Shown here piece by piece: positions 1 to 11,475 of a stretch of DNA of 64,000 nt (position 1 is its first letter; each line of letters starts with the position of its first letter). The notes beneath the pieces were generated by a model, which saw only the letters and a program-made list of their open reading frames with translations, ran no database searches and was not told the DNA's origin. The translations under genes and the position numbers were made by a program. This DNA comes from Magnolia sinica (taxonomy: Eukaryota > Streptophyta > Magnoliopsida > Magnoliales > Magnoliaceae): contig NC_080588.1 of NCBI RefSeq assembly GCF_029962835.1, positions 67,624,501 through 67,688,500 on the forward strand. Direction: 5' to 3'.

Positions 1-3000
1 ACTATGCTGAAGCATCAGGACATGAACATGAAAGCTCCACACTTCTCCTTGCACAAGAGAAAGGTAGTGATCAGAAGGACGTATGGTATCTCGACACGGG
101 TGCAAGTAATCACATGTGCGGCGACAAGAAACTCTTTGTGGAACTCACAGAAGGAGTTCATGGCGATGTAACGTTTGGAGACTCATCAAAAACGCCGGTG
201 AAAGGTAAAGGTAAAATCAAAATCTTTCAGAAGAATGGTGTTCCAAACTATATTTCCAATTTGTACTACGTACCCAACATAAAAAGTAACATATTGAGTC
301 TCGGACAACTCCTTGAAAAAGGGTATGTCATACACATGGAGAACTCTTCTTTTTCCATAAGAGATATGCATGGACGTTTGATTGTAAAAGTCCAGATGGC
401 GAAGAATCGTATGTTTCCTCTTCATATAAACACAATGCTTGAGAAGTGTTTGTATGGAAAAGTAAAGAATGATTCCTGAATGTGGCATCTTCGCTTTGGC
501 CATCTAAACTTCAATGGCTTGAAACTTCTGTCCTCATTAAGCATGGTGCATGGCTTGCCTACCCTTGAAGCTCCAGAACATGTGTGTGAGGCGTGTACAC
601 TTGGGAAACAACAAAGAAACTCCTTTCCAAGTGGAGTATCCCGAAGAGCAAAAGAACCATTGCAGTTGGTTCACACTGACATTTGTGGACCATTAGAGCC
701 AATCTCTCTTGGAGGTAACAAATACTTTATTACCTTCATTGACGATTTTAGTAGAAAGTTGTGGGTGTATGTAATCAAAGAGAAGTCTGCTGCTTTTACT
801 ATTTTTAAAAATTTTAAGGCCCTTGTTGAAAAAGAAAGTGGTCTTAAAATAAAAACCCTTAGATCTGACAGAGGTGGGGAGTACACCTCAAATGTTTTTC
901 GAGAATATTGCAGGGAACATGACATTAAGCAACAACACACTGCAGCATACACGCCACAACAAAATAGAACTGTAGAACGAAAAAACCGCACCATCCTCGA
1001 TATGACGAGGACCATGCTGAAGGAGAAAAGTCTGCCAAAGAATTTCTGGGCAGAGGCAGTTGCATGTACTGCCTATCTGCTCAATAGGTGTCCAACCAAG
1101 AGCGTCAGATTCCAAACACCGCAAGAAGCATGGAGTGGATACAAGCTGAGCGTGACGCACCTTAAGATCTTTGGGTGTGTCACCTACGCTCAAGTTCCAA
1201 AAGTGAGAAGGAAAAAGCTTGATGATCGTGGCGAGAAGTGCATCTTCATCGGTTACAGCGAAGAGTCAAAGGCATACAAGCTCTACAACCCACTAACCAA
1301 TAAGCTGGTGGTAAGTAGAGATGTAGTATTCTGCGAGGAAGAATCTTGGAAGTGGAACCAGGAAGATTCGGCCAAAGAAAGTCAGGTTGAGGCCGAAGTA
1401 TATGAAGAAGAGAGGCATATGAATCAGGAGCAGACACCCACATCACCCCCTTCGGATATCAGAAGTCCAGGAGTACGCTCCATATCTCCTGGAAGTACTT
1501 TATCAAATCAGAATTCATCGAGCACATCTTCATCCGATTCTCCTTCATCCTTGGCTCCTATTAAAATGAGAAGCCTCAACGACATCTATGCAGAAACTGA
1601 GGAAGTGAATTTACTCTGCTTGTATGCGGACCACGAGCCTCTCACATTCGAGGAGGCTGTGAATGAAGAATGTTGGATAAAGGCTATAGAAGAAGAGATT
1701 CATGCCATCGAGAAAAATCGAACATGGGAGTTGACCTTACTCCCTAAAAGCCAGAAGACCATTGGTCTCAAATGGGTGTACAAAATCAAGCGGAATGCCG
1801 ATGGTAAGATCGAATGATATAAAGCAAGGCTCGTAGCAAAAGGTTACAAACAGAAATATGGGGTAGATTATGAAGAAGTCTTCGCCCCAGTTGCTCGCCT
1901 TGACACTGTAAGAATGATTATCTCCCTTGCAGCTCATCACAGTTGGATGATCTACCAATTGGATGTGAAATCTGCATTCTTAAATGGGGTACTCGAAGAA
2001 GAAGTATACGTTGACCAGCCTGAAGGCTTTGTCATGCAAGGGGAGGAACACAAGGTATATCGGCTGAAGAAAGCCCTGTATGGGTTGAAGCAAGCTCCTC
2101 GTGCTTGGAATGCACGGATCGACGGTTATTTTCAAGAGAATGGTTTCGTCAAATGTCCATATGAGCATGCCGTCTACACAAAGAAGAATGCCCATGGTGA
2201 TATGCTTATCGCTTGTTTATATGTTGATGATCTGTTGTTCACTGGGAACAGCCAGGAGATGTTTGAAGAATTCAAGCAGGCTATGTTCAAAGAGTTCGAG
2301 ATGACTGATGGTGGATTGATGTCCTTCTTCTTAGGCATTGAGGTGAAGCAACAAGTCGACGGCATTCACATATCCTAGAAGAAGTACACAAAGGAACTTC
2401 TTGAGAAGTTTCAGATGGCCGACTGTAAAGCCGTAAATATACCTGTTACAACAGGCCTGAAGCTCACGAAAGATGGAGAAGGAAGAAACGTCGACTCAAC
2501 CCTATTCAAGAGCCTAATCGGAAGCTTAAGGTACCTCACAATCACTAGGCCAGATATAGTCTACAGTGTTGGGCTTCTAAGCCGATATATGGAAGTCCCA
2601 AAAGAGTCACACTGGCTAGCTGCAAAACGAGTACTGAGGTATATCAAAGGGACTATTGAATTTGGTCTTTTTTATCCGTACAATGATGAGGCAATGCTGT
2701 ATGGATACTCTGATAGTGATTGGGGTGGTGACCAAGATGAAAGAAAAAGCACCACAGGCTATGCTTTCTATCTTGGGTCGACAGCATTCACATGAAATTT
2801 GAAGAAGCAGAGTGTGGTTGCCCTGTCCACATGTGAAGCAGAGTACATGGCAGCATCGTCCACCGTCTATGAAGGAATTTAGTTGAGAAATCTGCTAAAG
2901 GAGCTGAAGCATCCGCAGGAAGAATCCACAGTCATATATGTGGATAACAAGTCGGCAATCGAGCTAGCTAAAAATCTGGTGCAGCATGGAAGAAGCAAAC

Positions 3001-3170
3001 ACATTGATACCCGGTACCATTTTCTGAGAGATCATGTGAAGTAGAAAACGATGAAATTAGAGTATTGTCATACTACGGAACAGGTGGCGGATATTTTCAC
3101 AAAGGCATTGCCGACAGATGCATTCAAACGACTAAGAACGATGCTCGGAATGAAGCCGATTTTGGTTTGA
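1..3170 (+). pseudogene. copia gag-pol polyprotein, dead by six in-frame stops
   Basis: One reading frame (codons starting at multiples of 3) runs from the left edge to the terminal TGA at 3168-3170 with no frameshift. Domains: aspartic protease with DTGA at 93-104; GAG-pre-integrase (WHLRFGHLN) from 483; integrase with its D,D,E triad at about 678, 867 and 975; reverse transcriptase with YVDD at 2220-2231; RNase H from about 2800 (CEAEYMAAS, then [10 protein letters not shown]). Stops interrupt it at 477 (TGA), 1815 (TGA), 2376 (TAG), 2793 (TGA), 2880 (TAG) and 3042 (TAG). Family alignment from memory puts W, R/Q or similar at these places, so each fits a single C-to-T or G-to-A change. The protein would have been a cytoplasmic retrotransposon polyprotein. 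As it stands the element cannot be autonomous. Confidence 0.93.
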
Positions 3171-3177
3171 AGGGGAG

Positions 3178-3543
3178 TGTTGGAAGCGGTGATGGATTTG
3201 TGCAAATCCAAAACCATGTGAGCATCGTCTGAGCTAGCTGTGCTAGCTGTGAGATTAGATTTTCTTTTTAAAGTTAGATTGCTAGCTGTGAGATTTTTTT
3301 AGCGATTGAGATTTTTTCTAAGTTTACTCTGCTAGCTAAGAGAAGATAAACAGTAGATTTTTCTAGATTTTTTTTTTCTTTCTCTAGCTGCCCCTGGGAT
3401 GTATCTGGACAGGGATAGATTAGTCTTTTTACGTAACAAGAAAAGCCTATAACAGCACCTTGTATTCATTTCCGTTTAAGAAAAACGATTCTAATATAGC
3501 AGCATATCACTGTTTCTTTTAAAAAAGTTTATTTTCTGTTTTG
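3178..3543 (+). repeat. 3' LTR of the copia element (right end approximate)
   Basis: It starts with TGTTGG directly after the GAAGGGGAG purine tract, as copia LTRs do. The body repeats a short gctagctgtgag-type phrase several times between 3234 and 3340, giving a small internal tandem structure. A TTTAAG-rich end follows. No second LTR is in the window for comparison, so the end coordinate is estimated. Confidence 0.65.
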
Positions 3544-4008
3544 AGGTGGCTGCAGCCACTCGTCAGCAAAAGGATTGGGTTTACAACCCAACAGTCCATC
3601 CTTAATTTTTTTAAGGCCCACCATGATGACTACAAGAAATCCACGCAGGCCTTAAAAAAAGGGCACATCCATGGTGATTCAGGTGGGCATACCAAGGGAA
3701 ACAATTTGGAAGGCGATTGTTGTCCATACGCTGTTTCCAATCATGTGACTGCCTAATCATGAATGGGGATGATTTTTGGGCCCTTGGCGTAACATGAGGT
3801 GATGCACCCAGTGGTTGGGTAGATTTTACATAAACATCATGGTGGAGCCCATCCAAGCAACCAACCCATTAGTTGGAACCTACCCAAATGGCAATGGTAG
3901 TGGAATGATAATGACATCAATTAATGATATAACTTTTTCAAAACTTTTTTAGAAATTTAAATACCATAGGTAGTTATTTGTAAAATTCCTTAAAACTTCA
4001 CATGAGGG
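3544..4008. repeat. palindromic GGCCCACC-type repeat, degenerate
   Basis: No gene is seen. The stretch holds one arm of the dispersed palindromic repeats of this window (aaggcccaccatgatgac near 3614) and an opposing arm (acatcatggtggagccca near 3834). Ends and target duplication are not resolvable. Confidence 0.5.
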
Positions 4009-4568
4009 GGATGCAGATAGGGTACAGCTCCACTAGAACCTAGCCATGGACAAATGGTCCTGTCAGGGCCTTGGTGGGGCCCACCGTGATCATGTATATG
4101 TTCTATTGACACTGTCCATCCATTTTGACTGATCATTTTAGAGATGAGCCAAAAAAGTAGGTAGATTGAAGGTTTAAGTGGACCGCACCACACGAAGTAG
4201 AGGGGCTTGAAAGCTCACTGTTGAAAGATTCTTTGGGGGCATAGAAGTTTTGGATCAAGCTGATATTTATGTTTTCCCTTCATCTATGTCTATATGATCT
4301 TATGAACAAGTTGGATGACAAATAAACATCACAGTGAACCTTATGAAGTTTTCCACAGTAGGAGTTTAATCCCATTGTTTGGTGTGGTGTGGTCCACTTG
4401 GGCCTTCATTCTGCCTCTTTTTGGATCATGCCCTAAAATAATCTATCAAAATAGGTGGATAGTGTGGATAAAAAAATATACATCACGGTGGCCCCATAGA
4501 GCTCCTGACAGGACCGTATGTGTCTAGTTAGGTCTTAGTGGGGGTAGTACCCAATCTGCATCACCATG
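4009..4568. mobile_element. palindromic MITE-like element (family B)
   Basis: The ends are inverted copies: gatgcagatagggta at about 4010 against taccc-aatctgcatc at about 4550-4563. Further in, ggtggggcccaccgtgat (about 4073) faces atcacggtggccccat (about 4482). The interior carries the recurring phrases of this family: ccatccattttgactgatca, aagtggaccgcaccaca, then the mirror tggtgtggtccacttggg. No open reading frame of interest is present. It is a non-autonomous DNA element by structure; the superfamily is undetermined. Confidence 0.7.
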
Positions 4569-4705
4569 AGGTCGAGCTTTGTGGGCGCCATTGTGATGCG
4601 TACTAGACCTCCATATGGTGCAATTGGTGGGTCCCCTCTAGGCTATGGGATGTCCCAAAAATCAACTATTTCTGAACTCAAGTGGGCCACACAATCGTGT
4701 TGATA
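4565..4705. repeat. fragment of MITE family A
   Basis: The phrase tgaggtcgagctttgtggg, followed by a ggtcccctctaggctatggg region and aaaaatcaactatttctgaa, matches the left arm of the full family A copy at 63161-63711. Only about 140 bp remain, joined abruptly to a copia RNase H fragment on the right. Confidence 0.6.
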
Positions 4706-4965
4706 TATTAGTTCTTGTCCCTTTATTTTATGACAATCAAGCAGCAATCTATATTGCTTCTAATCTCGTGTTTTATGAGTGTACCGAGCATATTAAAGTT
4801 TGTTATCATTTCACATGGGAAAAGTTATCCAATGGTGTTAATTATACTCATCATCTCTCATCAAAAGAACAACTAGCTAACATGTTTATCAAGGGAGTCT
4901 CTAGGCCTCGTTTATCTAACATTGCATTCAAGCTACGCAAGATTAATATTCATGCTCCACCGTGA
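4706..4965 (+). pseudogene. copia RNase H C-terminal fragment
   Basis: The frame reads DNQAAIYIASNLVFYECTEH, then SSKEQLANMFIKG and SRPRLSNIAFKLRKINIHAP before a stop. These are the hallmarks of the last 85 or so residues of copia pol (RNase H and tail). The sequence differs from the pol at 1-3170, so it is a separate lineage. Everything upstream is missing; the reading joins a MITE fragment. It is a truncated relic with no function of its own. Confidence 0.85.
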
Positions 4966-5593
4966 AAAGTGTATATTCTCAATGGTCCTACAGACCATTT
5001 TATTATATTTTCCATATTTGTGTTATTTTTTATATTTATGTATTTGTATTTTCTATAAATGAAGAGCAAAGGGGCAGGTACAGATTACCCCAAAATATTA
5101 ATGAAACCTACATCTCTCAATGTCCTTTTCAATGACGATGGTGACCCAACATATTTAAAGCACTTGTCGGAACCTTGACAGCTGCTAAGGAGAGAGAGAT
5201 CATAGCATAAGACAATGAACTATTACTTTAAGGAGTTCATAACAACGTAGAATGATCCTCAAGGCCTCCCACCAGCAACACCAATGGTTGTTACTAAAAA
5301 AAAATGGACAGGACAGAAATTGCTTAATCTGAATCACGAAACACCCTTTCCATAAGATAACAAATGCCCCCACATCCGTTAAAGCGGTACTACAAAGGGT
5401 TCTAGCAATTTTACCTTTAGGATAATCTAGGACTACTACTCCTGAGACTTACATGGTAGATACAGTAGTACGTCCCCATAACTCAAACATATTTAGAAAC
5501 AACCTAAAAAGATAGAAGGAAAGAGAGATTAGGAAGATATATGAGAGAATGAAAGATGATTTTCTTATATATTATAGTTATTCTAGACCCTAT
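4966..5593. other. unassigned non-coding stretch
   Basis: The first 100 bp or so after the copia tail are AT-rich and could be the remains of its LTR (ttttctataaatgaagag near 5051 resembles an LTR TATA region). Beyond 5150 I recognise nothing and see no plausible gene. Confidence 0.4.
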
Positions 5594-6140
5594 TGTTGTG
5601 TAGATGCCTTGCATTCTGCCGGGCACATTCGATTGTGAAGATCCACATTCGACCGTGACTCATGTGATGTTCATGGTCAACCGTGAAATTTCATAGTTGA
5701 CCATGACTTGCTTTGATGTTCACAGTCGACTGTTTGCAACTATCAGGTTTCATGATTTTGCGCAAAACAGAGTATTTAAGCCCAATTTTTCATTAGGGCT
5801 TAAACTAAATCAAGTGTTTTCTCTTAAAAGACTAAGGTTGGTTAAAAGAGAGGGTTTTCTACACTTGTAATCTTAAAGAATTTAGGAGCTTTCTAGAGGT
5901 GTGCATTGCAAGGAAAGATCGGGCACATCTGTAATTGAAGAAGGTGAGTTTGTACAATTCTAAGATTTTGATTATACTGGATCTCTGTCGCTTTGTGCCA
6001 TGGTTTTTCTTCGCAATAATTTTTTCACGTAAAATATCATTGTATTTGTGATGATTTGTTTTTTGATTTGGTTATCCTGTATTATTAGATTGTTCTATCT
6101 TCATTTATCGTGCTTCCATAAAGTGTACGGATTAATAGTG
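5594..6140 (+). repeat. degenerate copia-type LTR (probable)
   Basis: It starts TGTTGTGTAG. The part around 5985-6035 (tgtcgctttgtgccatggtt, then tcacgtaaaat) closely resembles the U5 part of the copia LTRs at 13.7-14.3 kb and 38.0-38.6 kb. A cgtgcttcc motif near 6110 matches the same LTRs just before their ends, and agtggtgttaaa near 6140 resembles a worn Met-tRNA primer site. No target duplication is evident. Confidence 0.5.
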
Positions 6141-6394
6141 GTGTTAAATATGAATTTCTAATACCTACGGTTTAATTTGGGTTTGTTGTTGGCTCAGGTT
6201 TACATCATTGTGGTGTGATATAGAGCGAGTTCACTCATAATAAAGTAATATCAAAGCGTCAGGTTGAAACATCTTTTCAATCTACTGTTGAAGCCATTCG
6301 ACCCGTTTATAGGGTCACGCAAGTCTGAATGAGGGAAAGATACAAATTTCAACACCTTATTGTTCCACAAGTTCTAAATGGTGAATGTTCAATC

Positions 6395-7090
6395 CCAATT
6401 AATTTTTGAGGTGTAGTCCACTTATGAGTTGGATACCTTTTACTTTTTGGCCCATGCCCTAATCCTAAAAGCCAAAATAGATGAACGATGTAGATAAAAC
6501 ACAAACCTCACGATGAGCTCCACAAATGTTGACCCAAGGCTATATGGTAGGGGTAGTTCTGATGTAATAAATGCATCGGTTATGTGGTAATAGGGGTTGC
6601 GGCTCTAATGTGAAAGCCAAAATGTGACCATCACAGTATCTTTCATATGCAAATTGAGATCCCTAAAATGGGCCAACCCGGACCCCTACAATGTCCGAAT
6701 TACTACCCTTACTGCGTGAGAATAACAATCCCTACTATGTCAGAACTACAATCCTTGTTATATAGTCTCGGGCTACCGTTTGTAAGGTGCAGTGTGGGTT
6801 CATGTTCTATTTATACTATCCATTCATTTTGGTTTTTAAGATTAGGGAATAAATCAAAGAATAAAAAGTATCCAACTCACAAGTGGATCACACTTCAGGA
6901 AATAATGGAGATTAATCATCCACCATTTTAAACTTATAGGGTAACAAGATGTTTAGATCAAGTTGAAATTTGTGTCTTCCCCCTCACCAGACTCATGTGA
7001 CCTTATGAACAGGTCGAATGGCTCCAACAGTGGATCATAGGTAAGTTTTAACAATCCACATCAAACATATCTGTGGGCCCCACAAATATT
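6395..7090. repeat. MITE family B copies, diverged
   Basis: Arms of the palindromic family are visible: gtccacttatgagttggata with tttggcccatgccctaa on the left, and ccatccattttggttttta, aagtggatcaca and tgtgggccccacaa on the right. The centre (about 6560-6780) has its own short imperfect inverted repeats. Open frames here are short and unconvincing. Confidence 0.55.
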
Positions 7091-7779
7091 CTCCACACGC
7101 AGCAACTTTTATCGGTCCTGAAACGGAAGCATCGGCATTTTTATCCAAAAAAATAAAAATAAATAATTATTAGAGATCTTAAAAAGAACATTTATAAAGG
7201 AGATTTATTTTGATAAAAAAGGTATACCTTGACTTTAATTTGGTAAAAATTTCTTTTAAAGGTACAGAGGAATCTTGAAATGTCATCATCAAGTGGGCCA
7301 GGCGCATGGCGACTGCTGATGGCACTTACGTTTTTGCCATGTATCAAGCCAAAATACTATCTTTTAAATTATTTTCTACTATCTTTTCTATTATTTTGTT
7401 GGTTTTGTGTGATCCACCAAATAAATCCGCGGATGAGTGATTGGTAGTTGCAGTTAAGATTGTGGGCCCATGTACCATATTTCACCCAAGGACTACAATT
7501 TACAGTGGTCCATTGTACACGGTAAATTCATTTGCCGAGGCATACAATTCCATACATATGGCACACATTGCTCAGTGTTCCAAACCATTAGATCTATAGA
7601 GCTTCTCTTTCGATGGTTGATACCTTGAAAATATTCTGGAGATCGGAAGATCCTAACCATTCAAACTGTTGGCCGACAAATGTATGGCTACGAAGAAAAC
7701 AAAACTACAGAAACCCATGAAAATAATTCAATAATGGGAGGCCGGGTCCTGTGCAACGTTTTCAGAATAAGCTTATTCT
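7091..7779. other. non-coding, no gene seen
   Basis: AT-rich sequence with one recurring dispersed phrase (ccattagatctatagagctt, then cggaagatcctaaccattc, about 7585-7665). The phrase is also recognisable near 11150-11240 and 43290-43370, so part of this is another dispersed repeat. No other feature can be supported. Confidence 0.4.
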
Positions 7780-8450
7780 ACAAATCAGTGTGTGGCCACG
7801 CTGTGATATCTGAATGAAATCCAATCCGTCCATCATATGACCCCATCATATTCCTTCTTTGAGCCCAAAAAAGATATACAATCAAAGGACACGATCATGG
7901 TGGGACTGTTGTTCATATCATTAATATATTTAGATGGAATATATAGACAGTGGTGGGCCCCACACACGTAGAAGGCTTTAAAGGTGGGACCCTCCAACCA
8001 GAAGTTACTGTAGGCGGAAGCTATAGGGGGCTACTATAATACCTGTGAGAAATCCACTCCGTCTATCAGTTTCTCCGGATCATATTAGGATGGGGGCCCA
8101 AAAATAAGGCAGACGAAAAACTCAAGTGGGCCACATGATAGGAAAAGAAACAGTAGAAATGAAAATGCCCACCCTTGAAACCTTCTAAGGGCTCCCGTAA
8201 TGTTCACATGCCATCCAAACGGTTCACAAGGTTAAAATACAAATATTAGCCTGATTCAAAGCTTCTGTGGCCCATGAAGGTTTCAATGATGGGCATTTAA
8301 TCCATACTTTTCCTTGGCATATGGCTCACTTGAATTCGAGATCTACAACATTTTTGGGCTCCAATCCTAATATAATTTGGCGAGACTGATGGACAAAGTG
8401 AATTTCCAGGAACATTGGATTGGCGCTGCATAGCATCCACTAATTAACAT
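7780..8450. repeat. MITE family B copy or copies
   Basis: Contains aagtgggccacatgatagg (about 8124), cttgaaaccttctaagggct, atgccatccaaacggttcac and gtggcccatgaaggtttcaa in the usual family B order, followed by the mirrored arm to about 8420. The left boundary is uncertain because a second, partial arm lies at 7785-7980. Confidence 0.55.
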
Positions 8451-8496
8451 CCACATGTTTTGGATCAGGTTGATCCGCGGGGGAGTGTCTTTACTC

Positions 8497-8565
8497 ATGC
8501 CTCAATGGTAGACTCATGGGAGTTTCAACACGAGATCATGGATTCGAGTACCCATTGTGGTGACT
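8497..8565 (+). repeat. tRNA-derived SINE, 5' fragment
   Basis: Reads catgcctcaatggtagactc, then gggagtttcaacac and ggattcgagtaccca. This matches the better-preserved SINE at 28160-28275 and has an A-box-like (tggtagactc) and a B-box-like (gattcgagtacc) pol III promoter spacing. No tail or target duplication is clear. Confidence 0.55.
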
Positions 8566-8589
8566 TGATCATGGGCCCATCTTGATCTA

Positions 8590-8860
8590 TGCATTATATA
8601 TCCAAATCCCAGGTGGACTGCACCATAGGAAAAAAGTGGTGATTAAACACCCACCATTAAAAACTTCCTAGGGCCCACTGTAATGTTTGTTTGCCATCCA
8701 CTCTGATGATAAGGTCACACAAATCTGAAAAAAAAAATAAAAAACAAAAAAACAAAAAAAAGAAATATCGGCTTGATCGGAAATTTGTGGCCCACGAAGT
8801 TTTTAATGGCAAATCACCACTGTTTCTAGTGTTGTGGTCCACGGTAATGGCTGCTCCTGT
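8590..8860. repeat. MITE family B core
   Basis: Central part of the palindromic family: ccaccattaaaaacttccta and gggcccactgtaatgtttg on the left, ttgtggcccacgaag and caccactgtttctagtg on the right. An A-rich tract of about 40 bp (8728-8765) separates the halves. Confidence 0.6.
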
Positions 8861-9429
8861 CCGGGGATGATGGGAGACAACCGCAATAGTTCGCCCCCCT
8901 TTGGTAACAACGATTGAATTGGCCATTGTAAACTTAGCGAGGATATGCCAAACCATCCAACTGGTGAATATTATTGGTTAAAAAAACAGATGGCTGTGTT
9001 GAAATTCGACAAGAAAAATCAGAAATATTGGATCAGTATGATCGTTTACACCCCATCTGTCAAGACCAACTCTAGTTAATAAGATGTCACCATGCGTTGA
9101 CATATTCGTAGTGAAATGCGAAAGATAACCACAAAGTGCAAAGATAATATCATAGGAATCCGAAAGATAACCACAAAGTGCAAAGATAATATCATAGGAA
9201 TCCAAAGGCATGGGAAGTGCATGTCACGTCAAGAATGCTATGTCATCTAGAGACGCAAGGCCGAAATCTTAGAGGCGATCATTATCCCAATAACATAATT
9301 AGAAAATATAAGCTACACATATGCCAAGTGTCCAAAAAGTATACATAACTTAGTGTAATGTTAAGATGATAATAATTGACATATACATCCATGAATCACT
9401 AAGCATTGGCTTCATTTTAAATTAGAAGC
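8861..9429. other. non-coding with a 42-bp direct duplication
   Basis: No gene is visible. At 9121-9203 a 42-bp segment beginning aaagataaccacaaagtgca occurs twice in tandem with no mismatch that I can see (starts 9121 and 9163), so it is probably young slippage. The rest is unassigned. Confidence 0.7.
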
Positions 9430-9690
9430 ATATTAGGCCAAGGTTGTTAATCAATCAATTCACTGATCTCGAAAGCTAAGGGACCATATGCAAGACCACT
9501 ACTTAACCCAAATCTATAAAAACAGTAGAGAGCAAAGGGCTCGGGATGGTCACCAATCCAGTCAAACAAAATCTCTTATTTTGCTCATTACTACCTATCA
9601 AATCTTTTGTTCCCATGTGAATCCCTATATAAGCTTAGCTTAATCTGCCTTTAGCCTCTTCACTTCTTTCCAAAGCAATGTTGTCACAAA
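9430..9690 (+). promoter_or_regulatory. orphan promoter-like segment, copy 1
   Basis: Contains a good TATA box, ctataaaaa at 9514-9522, followed by leader-like, CT-rich sequence (ctttagcctcttcacttctt). The same order of motifs (gggaccatatgcaagacca, TATA box, tcaaatcttttgttccc, tttagcctcttcacttct) is found at 55095-55345. Conservation between two distant copies suggests a former promoter plus 5' leader. No coding exon follows either copy. Which gene it served is unknown. Confidence 0.5.
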
Positions 9691-10414
9691 TCAGATCAAT
9701 TAGTACAGGCTTTTTAAAAACAAAAAAAAAAAAAAAAAAAACACACGAACTCACACCCCCACACACTCACTCACTCATACTACAATGGATTTTCAATACA
9801 ATGAATACTCAAACCCATGACCATGTAGGTTTAGCTAACTGATCCCCGGCCATCTAGGTCTAGAGGACTGTCAACCATTTATAGCCGCTTTGCCCACTTA
9901 AATTAGTGTCCGTAAATTTTCTATTTTATTTACTCTTTTTTTGTTTTTTTTTGCTAATTAAATTGTTTTTTGATTCAGTTTAATAAAATCAACACTTGGT
10001 CTTATATTTTCTATTTCTTTTTAAAGTATTTACTTTGTTAATAAATACTATAAAGCTATCGAACTTATAATAAAAAGTCATTAGCAAAAAAACAAAAAAA
10101 AACAAATTCATTTAAAAGACCAACCATTTTCTTTCCAAATTATCCAATTATTTGCCAATCTGTAGATGAGCGGTTAGATCTATCTTTATAGATCGGGCCC
10201 TAATCTAACTATTTTGACGCCAGATGTTATAATACGTTTGATTTGATTTGAGTTGAGGCAGGTAGTGTGGACAGTTCACTGCGCGCTGCGTTACTTGTGG
10301 GGGCGATTGAGTCACCACCATGTTGAAAATGTTCGTTAACAGTCACCACAGTCTAATTAACCTTTTTCTATATGACAACATCCGTACAGTCTAACCATTT
10401 CCTATATAAGAAGT
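9691..10414. other. non-coding; part conserved with 61840-61980
   Basis: AT-rich with poly(A) and poly(T) runs. The stretch 10100-10240 (aaattcatttaaaagacc through atagatcgggccctaatcta and ctattttgacgcc) is recognisably paralogous to 61840-61980. No gene is evident. Confidence 0.5.
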
Positions 10415-11017
10415 TAAGGACGTGTTTGGCGCATGGTATTAGATGGGCTTAGGTGGGATGGAATTGCATCTGGTCCTGTGCCATTCCTCTCCATGTTTGG
10501 GAAGAATGGAAATGTTGGAATTAGATATGATGAATTGCATTGGGTTTCGTGCCAATTTCACTCAATATTAGCAAGTTGTGTAGGTCCCACCATGATGTGT
10601 GGGCTATATCCACACCGTCCACCCATTTTTTGAGATAATTTTAGAGCATGGGCCAAAAAATTATGCAGATCTAAAGCCCAAGTAGACCCCACCATAGAAA
10701 GCAACGGGGATTGAATACTTACCGTTGAAAACTTCTTTTGGGCCACATAAGTTTTGGATCCGCCTCATTTTTAAGCCCATGCCATAAAATGAGGTTACAA
10801 AACAAATGAACGGTTTAGATATAACACGTGTGTTATTCTCAATAATTTCAAATGATGGTGGGTATATCCATTCAATGTACCACCGTATGACAAACAAAGC
10901 CTGGAATTAAGCTCATCCCCCGGTAACAGGGGACAATCCCTGCATAAGTAATAATTATGTTTTTTGAATCCCATCCCACCTAATCCTTCCCAATGCCATG
11001 CCCCAAACATACCCTAA
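10415..11017. mobile_element. MITE with GTTTGG-type terminal inverted repeats
   Basis: The left end taaggacgtgtttggcgcat and the right end atgccccaaacataccctaa are inverted copies with a few mismatches. The inverted match continues inward: ggtgggatgga near 10452 faces atcccatcccacctaa near 10968. The middle carries a family B-like palindrome (ggtcccaccatgatgtgtgg near 10581). Size is 0.6 kb with no transposase ORF. The terminal motif recalls hAT-like or PIF-like MITEs, but the superfamily is not established. Confidence 0.7.
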
Positions 11018-11475
11018 GAACATCTCTCTCTTCGCCTTTCCTGTGGCAACTCATCATCCCTGGTGAGTCACTGCTGCTTCTTTGTTACAATATATATATA
11101 TAAAGCTAGGGTTTTTAATTATCAGTAAGCAGCGCCTTTGATTCGGTGATCCAGACCGTTGATCTGTTGTGGACCACCTTGGATGGAGCATTCCTCAAAG
11201 GATCAATTTCACAGGAAAATCCTAACCTTTCAATTTATGGCTTACAAATAGATGGTCAGGAGAGGTACACAAACGGTCCTGATTCAACCGGAAACAGCCA
11301 CAAGATTGGCGGCTAGGATCATCTATTCTAGTAGATTTTCTGGGCGTGGGTCCAACCATGATGGGACAGAACTAGCCAGTGGTCTGTATTAATACAAATC
11401 CTATAATTCCTCTTTGAACTGTGCATTTGTGTGTGGAGAAGGTGGGCCCCACCCATCAACTGCGTTTGGTAAGCC
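11018..11475 (+). promoter_or_regulatory. upstream region of the broken UGT copy 1
   Basis: The last 60 bp (gagaaggtgggccccaccca to tttggtaagcc) align with the same interval in front of the intact UGT at 26.4 kb. The TATA-like position here reads cctataattcc at about 11411 where the intact gene has ctataaaacc, so the core promoter is degraded. Further upstream is a dispersed repeat shared with 7.6 kb and 43.3 kb. Confidence 0.5.

Larger units (their letters stand above)
1..3543 (+). mobile_element. Ty1/copia LTR retrotransposon, left part outside window
   Basis: The window opens inside the gag-pol frame of a Ty1/copia element. Protease, GAG-pre-integrase, integrase, reverse transcriptase and RNase H follow in copia order on the plus strand. 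A purine-rich tract (about 3169-3177) and a putative 3' LTR starting TGTTGGAAGC at 3178 come next. The 5' LTR, primer-binding site and most of gag lie left of the window. The LTR's right end is unclear: the sequence changes character near 3543 but shows no clean CA terminus. Target-site duplication cannot be tested from here. Confidence 0.93.

Noticed and set aside
3541-3756. 71-codon open frame after the copia LTR
   Set aside because: Its sequence is the palindromic GGCCCACC repeat; no coding signature.
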